Assembly (NCBI GenBank): GCA_900553885.1 | Contig: USFD01000059.1 | Coordinates: forward strand, 1-19,446 | Reading direction: 5' to 3' | DNA from: an uncultured Ruminococcus sp. | GTDB lineage: Bacteria; Bacillota; Clostridia; Lachnospirales; Lachnospiraceae | Length of the DNA: 19,446 nt | Shown: positions 1 through 5,415 of the stretch, piece after piece | How positions within the stretch are numbered: the first letter of the stretch is position 1 | Layout: each line of letters opens with the position of its first letter | Made by a program: the position numbers and the translations under genes | The notes under the pieces: generated by a model | What the model was told of the DNA's origin: nothing | Database searches by the model: none | Seen by the model: only the letters and a program-made list of their open reading frames with translations

Positions 1-29
1 GAAACGGAAAGGAGAAAGCACACAAGGCA

Positions 30-1313
30 ATGTCAGAACTGTTGGAAAAGATACTTTCCAAAGACAACATGAACACCGCATACAAAAGAGTCTGTGCCAA
101 CAAAGGTGCAGGAGGAGTGGATGAGGTAACGATTGAAGAACTCGGCGACTACATCAAAGAGAACTGGGATAGTATCCGGAATCAAATCAGACGCAGGGAA
201 TACAAACCACAGCCGGTCAGGAGAGTAGAAATCCCCAAACCGGACGGTGGAGTGAGAAAGCTGGGAATCCCGACTGTAATGGACAGGGTACTCCAGCAAG
301 GTATCGTACAGGTGATAAGCCCCATGTGTGAGCCCTTGTTCTCAGAGTGGAGTTACGGCTTCAGACCGAACCGAAGCTGTGAAATGGCAATCAGGCAACT
401 GCTTGCATATTTAAACGAGGGATATGAGTGGATAGTAGATATCGACCTGGAGAAATTCTTCGATAACGTACCACAGGACAAGCTGATGAGCCTGGTCCAT
501 AACATTATCAATGATGGGGATACAGAATCCCTAATCCGCAAGTACTTGAAAGCAGGAGTCATGACGCCGGAGGGGTACGAAGAAACCAAACTCGGAACTC
601 CGCAGGGCGGAAATTTGTCGCCGCTGTTGTCAAATATCATGCTGAATGAACTTGATAAGGAATTGGAGACAAGAGGACTCCGGTTCACAAGATACGCAGA
701 TGACTGTGTCATAGCGGTCAAAAGCGAATCGAGTGCCAAAAGAGTTATGCGGACGGTATCGGACTGGATACAGAGGAAACTGGGATTAAAGGTCAACATG
801 ACTAAGACTCACATCACAAGACCGTCAAAGCTGAAGTATCTTGGCTTTGGATTTTACAAGGACAGCAAAACAAAAGAATGGAAGTGCAGACCCCATCAGG
901 ACTCTGTGAAGAAATTCAAAGACAGACTAAAAGAACTAACCTGTAGGAAAATGCCGGGAACAGTCACGAACAAGATTAAGAAAATCAATCAGGTGACAAG
1001 GGGATGGATTAATTACTATGCTCTCGGTTCTATGAAAACAGTAATGACAGAAATAGACGCACATTTAAGAACAAGACTCAGAGTAATCATCTGGAAGCAA
1101 TGGAAAGTTCCAAGCAAGCGCCAATGGGGATTGCAGAAACTGGGGATTGGAAAAGATCTTGCAAGACAAACAGCGTATTGGGGAGACCGCTATTATTGGG
1201 TGGTGACTAAAACATGCGTTGCCCGCGTAATCTCTAAAGAAGTATTAGCGAAGGCAGGGCTTATAAGTTGTCTTGATTATTACAATGAGCGTCATGCTTT
1301 GAAGTTATGTTGA
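30..1313 (+). CDS. ltrA: Group II intron reverse transcriptase/maturase
   Basis: Reverse transcriptase and RNA maturase that helps the intron fold and splice and copies it at the target site. The 427 residues carry the RT fingers/palm from about residue 20 to 275: GFRPNRSC at 110-117, VDIDLEKFFD at 136-145 with the first catalytic Asp, TPQGGNLSP at 190-198 and the catalytic YADD at 222-225. The maturase (GIIM/domain X) region follows from about 295 to 385, with the typical GWINYYALGSM at 325-335. No HNH endonuclease domain follows, which is usual for group IIC and related bacterial introns. AAAGGAGA lies upstream of the ATG, although the spacing is long (about 13 nt). The frame is intact and full length, so the protein may be active. 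The stop codon touches the first bases of domain V. Confidence 0.93.
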   Translation: MSELLEKILSKDNMNTAYKRVCANKGAGGVDEVTIEELGDYIKENWDSIRNQIRRREYKPQPVRRVEIPKPDGGVRKLGIPTVMDRVLQQGIVQVISPMCEPLFSEWSYGFRPNRSCEMAIRQLLAYLNEGYEWIVDIDLEKFFDNVPQDKLMSLVHNIINDGDTESLIRKYLKAGVMTPEGYEETKLGTPQGGNLSPLLSNIMLNELDKELETRGLRFTRYADDCVIAVKSESSAKRVMRTVSDWIQRKLGLKVNMTKTHITRPSKLKYLGFGFYKDSKTKEWKCRPHQDSVKKFKDRLKELTCRKMPGTVTNKIKKINQVTRGWINYYALGSMKTVMTEIDAHLRTRLRVIIWKQWKVPSKRQWGLQKLGIGKDLARQTAYWGDRYYWVVTKTCVARVISKEVLAKAGLISCLDYYNERHALKLC

Positions 1314-1378
1314 ACCGCCGTATGCCGAACGGCATGTACGGTGGTGTGAGAGGGGAGAGAAAATCTCCCCTACTCGAT
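1312..1378 (+). ncRNA. Group II intron domains V and VI
   Basis: Domain V-like hairpin: ACCGCCGT at 1314-1321 pairs with ACGGTGGT at 1338-1345, followed by ATGCC/GGCAT closed by a GAAC tetraloop and a two-base bulge (GT) on the 3' arm, the usual shape of this catalytic domain. Domain VI-like hairpin: AGGGGAGA at 1351-1358 pairs with TCTCCCCT at 1364-1371. The intron then ends in CTACTCGAT. The branch-point adenosine cannot be fixed by eye. Confidence 0.82.
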
Positions 1379-1425
1379 CATTCCTGTTTAAAAGTATACA
1401 CCTTCTGACGGAGGCATTCAAGTGG

Positions 1426-1457
1426 AAATTTTCTGAAGAATGTGAATTCTCAGAAAA
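1426..1457 (-). terminator. Possible terminator hairpin for the DUF2798 gene
   Basis: An inverted repeat, TTTTCTGAAGAA against TTCTCAGAAAA with a one-base bulge and a six-base loop, lies just past the minus-strand stop. The arms are A/T-rich and the T run on the minus strand is short, so termination strength is uncertain. Confidence 0.32.
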
Positions 1458-1482
1458 AAATAATTACAGAAAGGGGTGTTGC

Positions 1483-1950
1483 TTAGTTATCCGTATTCCG
1501 GAAGATATGGCGGAACACAAATCTTACAAAGGGGCCTGCGTAGCACATCTGCCAGAAAAACGCCATGGGAAAATTCAAAGCTACAGTCTGAAGCCATACA
1601 GGGATCAGATCTGTTCCGGCATTTTTAAAAAGGATTGCAGCCACCAGGCTCATCAGCGGACACATCCACATGACAGATACCGCGGAAATCGCCAGTACCA
1701 GGTGAAACGGGTTTTCCTTTTCCGGATTGACGATTTTAAAAGCTGTTCTTTTTGCAATTCTTCCTACAAGGAAAAAGTCAAGAATAAAAGCTACCGGGGC
1801 CATGATAACCAGTTCATGAAAAGCGGACAGAAAAACGGAATAACTCATTCCCCCTGTACTCAGCGCAATATTGTAGCAGATCATTGCATAGACCATTACA
1901 AATACCATAATGATTGTAAAAATTACATCCTGAAATTTTGTCTTTGGCAT
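1483..1950 (-). CDS. DUF2798-family small integral membrane protein
   Basis: A 155-residue membrane protein of unknown function, recognised as a DUF2798-type protein. Four hydrophobic segments can be seen, roughly residues 9-30, 40-63, 80-105 and 118-145. Family-like features include the FHELVIMAPVAFILDFFLVG stretch in the second segment. The start is well supported: AAAGGAGG sits about 7 nt before the ATG on the minus strand. It is transcribed divergently from the DUF4405 gene, and a TTGACT-N18-TAGAAT promoter is visible about 115 nt upstream. An overlapping plus-strand open frame (1507-2130) is polar and lacks a ribosome site, so this strand is preferred. No catalytic residues are evident. 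Confidence 0.85.
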   Translation of the reverse strand: MPKTKFQDVIFTIIMVFVMVYAMICYNIALSTGGMSYSVFLSAFHELVIMAPVAFILDFFLVGRIAKRTAFKIVNPEKENPFHLVLAISAVSVMWMCPLMSLVAAILFKNAGTDLIPVWLQTVALNFPMAFFWQMCYAGPFVRFVFRHIFRNTDN

Positions 1951-2066
1951 AAAAAATCCTCCTTTAATAAATATGAATATACAAGCAGCAGAAAACCGTG
2001 TTGTTCGTTATTCATTCAGGAGAATGTACGTTTCCAATATAAACCTGGATTTTCTCAGCGGGAAAG

Positions 2067-2096
2067 ATTCTATCATATCGTGTTCTGTAAAGTCAA
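2067..2096 (-). promoter_or_regulatory. Promoter of the DUF2798 gene
   Basis: On the minus strand, TTGACT (2096-2091) and TAGAAT (2072-2067) are separated by 18 nt. The -35 matches consensus in five of six bases. Transcription would start around 2060 and give an A/T-rich leader of about 110 nt. Confidence 0.55.
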
Positions 2097-2125
2097 GAAA
2101 AATATGAAAAGACATGCCGATAAAG

Positions 2126-2139
2126 CATAGTATACTATG
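2126..2139. promoter_or_regulatory. 14-bp perfect palindrome between divergent promoters
   Basis: CATAGTATACTATG is a perfect inverted repeat placed between the -35 of the minus-strand DUF2798 promoter and the -35 of the plus-strand DUF4405 promoter. The position suits an operator for a dimeric regulator acting on both genes. No regulator gene is adjacent, and the palindrome also contains TATACT on both strands. Confidence 0.45.
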
Positions 2140-2150
2140 AAAAACAAGTA

Positions 2151-2180
2151 TTAGACGCTTCAAAACGCCGGTGATATAGT
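2151..2180 (+). promoter_or_regulatory. Promoter of the DUF4405-flavodoxin pair
   Basis: TTAGAC at 2151-2156 and TATAGT at 2175-2180 are 18 nt apart, preceded by AAGTA. The same AAGTATTAGAC-N18 arrangement recurs before the MerR-tail gene at 19085, and a near match at 14730. The -10 overlaps an upstream GTG (2179), which argues for the downstream ATG as the real start. Confidence 0.55.
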
Positions 2181-2211
2181 GGAAACAGGTTCAGGGGAAA
2201 GGAGAACAGGT

Positions 2212-2892
2212 ATGAAGACAAAACAGAAAATGAAACTTGCAGCAGACCTTCTGATGACAATTGCGCTTTTGCTTCTGATGCCTTACGAAATGATCGGAGA
2301 GGCGGCGCATGAGTGGATCGGAACGGGAATGTTTCTGCTCTTTATCATTCATCATATTCTGAACCGGAAATGGACAGGAAATCTGATAAAGAGCAGATAT
2401 ACTCCCATGCGGGTTGTACAGACCATACTGGCGGTACTGATTCTGATCTGTATGCTGGACTCCATGGCCAGCGGTATAATTTTATCCCGGCGTCTGTTTA
2501 CGTTTCTGGATATCAGAGGGGCCGCTTCTTGGGCAAGAGTGGTTCATATGACCAGTGCTTACTGGGGATTCGTGCTGATGTCTCTTCATCTGGGCATTCA
2601 CTGGGGCATTATGACCGGAATGGCAGGGAAAATGTTTCAGAAGCCGTCTCCGGTCCGCAGATGGATTTCACGGATAGCCGGAACCGGGATTGCTGTGTAC
2701 GGAGTTTATGCTTTTATAAAGAGAGAAATTTTAAGCTACATGCTGATGCAGGTGTATTTTGTCTTTTTCGACTATTCAGAGCCGGTTGTCTTTTTTGTCC
2801 TGGATTATCTGGCTGCCATGGGATTTTTTGTATTTGCAGGCCATTACCTCAGTAAAATTCTGATAAAATGCGGAAGAAAAAAGCAAAAATAG
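2212..2892 (+). CDS. DUF4405 (cytochrome b-like) membrane protein
   Basis: A 226-residue inner-membrane protein of the DUF4405 type, related to small haem-b membrane electron carriers. Hydrophobic segments lie at about residues 10-25, 34-50, 68-92, 108-135, 155-170, 178-190 and 192-215. The histidines that could ligate haem are at the expected places: H33 (AAHEWIG), H47/H48 (FIIHHIL), H112 (VVHMTSAYWG), H126 and H130 (SLHLGIHWG). The start at the ATG at 2212 is chosen because AAAGGAGA lies 8-10 nt before it; a longer frame opening at 2179 begins inside the -10 box. The gene is followed after 132 nt by an exported flavodoxin-like lipoprotein with no terminator between, so the two probably form a membrane/extracytoplasmic redox pair. 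Haem binding is inferred from the family. Confidence 0.85.
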   Translation: MKTKQKMKLAADLLMTIALLLLMPYEMIGEAAHEWIGTGMFLLFIIHHILNRKWTGNLIKSRYTPMRVVQTILAVLILICMLDSMASGIILSRRLFTFLDIRGAASWARVVHMTSAYWGFVLMSLHLGIHWGIMTGMAGKMFQKPSPVRRWISRIAGTGIAVYGVYAFIKREILSYMLMQVYFVFFDYSEPVVFFVLDYLAAMGFFVFAGHYLSKILIKCGRKKQK

Positions 2893-3024
2893 TTTTTCCT
2901 TAAAGAAGCGGACGGGATAACAAACAGAAAATTTTCGCGGCCCTGGTATTCAGCGATACTGAACATGTAACAAAGAAAAAGAAACAGAAAAATTTGATTC
3001 TGCCTGAAAGGAGAAGGAATTATA

Positions 3025-3696
3025 ATGAAAGCAAAAAAAATATTAGCTGTGATTCTTGCTGTAACGGCGGCAATAGGAATCATGACAGGATGCGGTTCTG
3101 ATCCGGATAACGGTCAGGGGAGCGGTACGGCAGAGACAGGCCGGACAGACGCACAGGATAATACGGGGGAGACTGCAGATCAGACTGCCGGTTCAGATAC
3201 ATCAGCAGGCTCCGGAAATGTACTGGTTGTGTATTATTCGGCGACAGGAAATACGCAGGCAGTGGCGGAGACAATTGCGGATACCACCGGAGGCGATCTC
3301 TTTGAGCTGGAGCCGGCAGAACCGTATACAGATGCGGATCTTGACTATACAGATGATAACAGCCGTGTTTCTAAGGAATATGCGGATGAGAGTTTAAGAG
3401 ATGTGGAACTTGTGTCAACAACGGTGGATAACTGGGATTCCTATGATACGGTCTTTGTCGGATATCCGATCTGGTGGGGCATCGCCGCATGGCCGGTGGA
3501 TACCTTTGTAGAGAACAATGACTTTACCGGAAAGACGGTCATTCCGTTCTGTACGTCTTCCTCATCCGGAATCGGTGACAGCGGAACTCTTCTGGCAGAT
3601 CTGGCAGGCACAGGCGACTGGCAGGATGGAGAGCGATTCCGTTCAGGAGCGGATGCATCAGATGTACAGGACTGGGTGAACGGACTGGGACTGTAA
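3025..3696 (+). CDS. Exported flavodoxin-like lipoprotein
   Basis: A flavodoxin-fold FMN carrier predicted to be exported and lipid-anchored. Residues 1-23 form a lipoprotein signal: Lys-rich start, hydrophobic core and lipobox IMTGC with C23 as the modified cysteine. Residues 24-63 are a low-complexity Gly/Ser/Thr/Asp linker. The flavodoxin domain (about 65-223) shows the FMN phosphate loop YSATGNTQAV at 71-80, an aromatic isoalloxazine-side loop GYPIWWGIAAWP at 146-157 and FCTSSSSGIGDS at 175-186. Start ATG 3025 has AAAGGAGAAGG upstream at good distance. It probably shares a transcript with the DUF4405 gene, which could pass electrons across the membrane to it. The protein resembles the cytosolic flavodoxin at 14856 across the PYTxADL region, so the two are paralogues in different compartments. 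Confidence 0.9.
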   Translation: MKAKKILAVILAVTAAIGIMTGCGSDPDNGQGSGTAETGRTDAQDNTGETADQTAGSDTSAGSGNVLVVYYSATGNTQAVAETIADTTGGDLFELEPAEPYTDADLDYTDDNSRVSKEYADESLRDVELVSTTVDNWDSYDTVFVGYPIWWGIAAWPVDTFVENNDFTGKTVIPFCTSSSSGIGDSGTLLADLAGTGDWQDGERFRSGADASDVQDWVNGLGL

Positions 3697-4120
3697 TTGC
3701 TGAAAATAGAATCTTACAGATCGAAACAGAAAAAGGGAATGAAAGATATTCAAAATCGGTAGGATCGCAAAGAATTAATAAAACAGAAATACTACATAAA
3801 CAAAAGAACAACAGACTTCGCTTATTATTATATTTGTCAGATGAAAACAAAAATGAAATAAGAAAGCGGGGTCTTTTTCTATGGAAAAACAGTGTATTCA
3901 GTAACAGAGCAATGACGATACGGGGCATTTTGTTTTGAACAGATGCCTCAGTGTGTGGTATAATCAGTTTATGTTTCCTGAAAAGAAGGGAATGACAGGG
4001 GAACTGCTTATTTACATTTATTTGGTAAATTGAATGCATACCGCGCAGGGCCGCTTTCTGTGCGCGCCCCGGATATGCAGGATACAGGCAGCAAGGGGAA
4101 GGAGTTACGAAAGAAGAGTT
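3697..4120 (+). other. 424-nt gene-free, A/T-rich intergenic stretch
   Basis: No convincing gene lies here. The first 230 nt are A-rich without clear hairpins or a terminator for the flavodoxin gene. The promoter at 3935-3964 is the only strong signal. Just after it a 20-codon frame opens at 3971 and stops at 4033, with the next ATG (4034) directly behind it; it has no ribosome site before its first ATG. The 4034-4120 part is G/C-rich and can fold (GCGCAG against CTGTGCGC), consistent with an untranslated leader. Confidence 0.5.
3935..3964 (+). promoter_or_regulatory. Promoter of the CmpB-like gene
   Basis: TTGAAC (3935-3940), 18-nt spacer and a perfect TATAAT (3959-3964), set in A/T-rich DNA about 155 nt before the chosen start at 4121. 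The leader would be about 150 nt long. Confidence 0.65.
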
Positions 4121-4828
4121 ATGGAAAATGTGATTGGATGCAGGACGGAAAAAATACAGAAGGATGAGATCACATCAGGATTTTACAGACTGTTCTGGAT
4201 TTATGTTATATGCGGTGTGGCCGGCTTTTTTATTGAATCTCTGTGGTGCTGGATTGATTTTGGAGAATTCACCAGCCGGACCAGCGATATGTTTTTCCCG
4301 ATCAGCTGTGTCTGGGGGCTGGGCGGGGTACTCGTACAGCTTTTTACAGTAAACAACAGATGGAGCCATCCGGCCTATATCTTTTTGAAATGTACGGTTG
4401 TGGGAGCCGGGTTTGAATTTCTGTGCGGCTATCTGGGAGAACATCTGCTTCAGGTAACATTCTGGGATTATTCGGGAGTGCCGTTTCATATAGGAAAATA
4501 TATTAACCTGCCGTTCTGTCTCGTATGGGGAGGAATCGGCGTACTGTGGGTGCGGAATGTGTATCCGCTGCTGGAAGATAAGATGGAAAACCGCAAAGGG
4601 AAATCCTTCCGGACCGCAGTGAGAGCCTTTGTTATCTTTCTTGTTTCATCCCAGGTCCTGACAGGAGCTGCGCTTCTGCGGATGCATGAGCGCCAGCAGC
4701 AGAAGCCGGCGGGCAACTATGCAGAATATATACTGGACAGATGGTTTACAGATCAGACACTGCAGCAGATTTTCCCGAAGATGAAAAGTACGGTTACAGG
4801 AGAGAAAATATATGGAAAAGGGAACTGA
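4121..4828 (+). CDS. CmpB-like putative ABC transporter type IV membrane protein
   Basis: A 235-residue membrane protein resembling the Pfam ABC_trans_CmpB family, whose molecular role is not established. Hydrophobic segments are at about residues 22-45, 57-76, 85-108, 127-148 and 165-188; the C-terminal 45 residues are hydrophilic. Family-type motifs are GVAGFFIESLWCW (32-44), WGLGGVL (65-71), EFLCGYLGE (99-107) and YINLPFCLVWGGIG (127-140). The frame is open from ATG 4034, but the first 29 residues are Arg/Cys-rich and unlike the family, so ATG 4121 is taken; its ribosome site (GAAGAG, or GGAAGGAG 16 nt upstream) is not ideal, which leaves the start uncertain. It stands alone after its own promoter, with no ATPase gene beside it. 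Confidence 0.78.
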   Translation: MENVIGCRTEKIQKDEITSGFYRLFWIYVICGVAGFFIESLWCWIDFGEFTSRTSDMFFPISCVWGLGGVLVQLFTVNNRWSHPAYIFLKCTVVGAGFEFLCGYLGEHLLQVTFWDYSGVPFHIGKYINLPFCLVWGGIGVLWVRNVYPLLEDKMENRKGKSFRTAVRAFVIFLVSSQVLTGAALLRMHERQQQKPAGNYAEYILDRWFTDQTLQQIFPKMKSTVTGEKIYGKGN

Positions 4829-4841
4829 TTTTTTATATAAT
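4813..4841 (+). promoter_or_regulatory. Possible promoter of the 77-residue gene
   Basis: A perfect TATAAT (4836-4841) follows a poor -35 TGGAAA (4813-4818) by 17 nt; it overlaps the end of the upstream gene and lies about 53 nt before the ATG at 4895. Confidence 0.4.
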
Positions 4842-4894
4842 AGATACCGTGCAAAAGTGCAGAGTAAGAAATAAGCAGGGAGCTGAGAAATAGT

Positions 4895-5128
4895 ATGGCA
4901 AGATTAATGGACTTTACGACCGAGACGCCGGACTGCTGCGAGATCGGTGATATTTTACAGGTGGAGGAAAATAAACTTCCCACATCCTACTGGTATATGC
5001 TTGAACATGCCTACGGGGCCAGCGGCAATTTTACGAACCGCGAACGGCTGAAAACCAGATCAGGGAAGGTTGTAAAAAAGTGGCATGACGAACGCTTCAA
5101 ATATCTGACATTAGAATTTGATGAGTAA
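4895..5128 (+). CDS. Small hypothetical protein, 77 residues
   Basis: I do not recognise this protein. It is soluble, acidic in the N-terminal half and basic in the middle (RERLKTRSGKVVKKWHDERF at 50-69), with no signal peptide or membrane segment. Cys13 and Cys14 are adjacent but isolated. Support for it being real: GCAGGGAGC lies upstream of the ATG, a -10 box sits 53 nt before it, and a strong intrinsic terminator begins 20 nt after the stop, which makes it a single-gene transcript. The frame is complete. Function cannot be given. Confidence 0.68.
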   Translation: MARLMDFTTETPDCCEIGDILQVEENKLPTSYWYMLEHAYGASGNFTNRERLKTRSGKVVKKWHDERFKYLTLEFDE

Positions 5129-5147
5129 AAACAGATAGAAAATACAC

Positions 5148-5190
5148 ATAACCAGCATCAGGCGGATGTCCTGACAGCTGGTTATTTTCT
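5148..5190 (+). terminator. Rho-independent terminator
   Basis: ATAACCAGC (5148-5156) pairs with GCTGGTTAT (5177-5185), with TCAGG/CCTGA continuing the stem inside, followed by TTTTCT. It ends the 77-residue gene's transcript and insulates the large operon downstream. Confidence 0.88.
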
Positions 5191-5255
5191 ATGGGCGGCC
5201 AGGCGGACGAAAGGCAAATCCGGAAGAGCCGGAAGGCCAGGAAAGGTACTGTTTC

Positions 5256-5411
5256 ATGAGCAATATGCCCGGAAAAGACCGGATTTCGGGCCGTCTGTCC
5301 GTCATATTCGAGAAAAAAAGATCCGCGGTTGTAAATCCGGCAAAAGCGGTAGTAAAATATTCAAAGAGGGTTTTTCCCTTTTACAGAGATAACCTAAGAG
5401 AAAGTAAGTGA
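5256..5411 (+). CDS. Possible small basic protein, 51 codons
   Basis: An open frame of 51 residues, rich in Lys and Arg (including EKKRSAVV and VVKYSKRVFPFYRDN), with no recognised relatives. It starts at an ATG with AGGAAAGG about 9 nt upstream and stops 4 nt before the GTG of the 1490-residue gene, the spacing expected of a translationally coupled leader gene. The large gene's own ribosome site is weak, which would fit coupling. Against it: a plausible promoter (5329-5358) lies inside the frame, and the size makes a chance frame possible. Confidence 0.38.
   Translation: MSNMPGKDRISGRLSVIFEKKRSAVVNPAKAVVKYSKRVFPFYRDNLRESK
5329..5358 (+). promoter_or_regulatory. Possible promoter of the activase operon
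   Basis: TTGTAA (5329-5334), 18-nt spacer, TAAAAT (5353-5358), in the last A/T-rich stretch before the GTG at 5416. It is the best match between the upstream terminator and the gene. If the 51-codon ORF is real, the main promoter must be further upstream. Confidence 0.4.
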
Positions 5412-5415
5412 TAAA

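Larger units (their letters stand above)
1..1378 (+). mobile_element. Group II intron, 3' part (5' end outside window)
   Basis: A retroelement encoding its own maturase. What is visible is the intron ORF followed directly by a domain V-like hairpin and a domain VI-like hairpin, then CTACTCGAT, a common 3' end of bacterial group II introns that finishes in the required AY. The 3' splice site is therefore placed after base 1378. The 5' ribozyme domains I-III are not in the window, so the insertion target and completeness cannot be judged. The downstream exon runs into the 3' side of the convergent DUF2798 gene without interrupting any reading frame that can be seen. Identity as a group II intron is secure; the exact subclass is not. 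Confidence 0.88.

Noticed and set aside
1507..2130. 207-residue plus-strand frame opposite DUF2798
   Set aside because: Rich in His, Lys, Cys and Tyr as expected from the complement of a membrane protein, with no ribosome site; the minus strand has a strong one.
3971..4033. 20-codon frame just after the promoter at 3935, possible leader peptide
   Set aside because: Its ATG coincides with the expected transcription start and has no ribosome site; no run of regulatory codons or adjacent terminator supports attenuation.
3539..4039. 166-residue minus-strand frame across the 3' end of the lipoprotein gene and the A/T-rich gap
   Set aside because: No ribosome site or recognisable motif; it is partly antisense to a well-supported gene.
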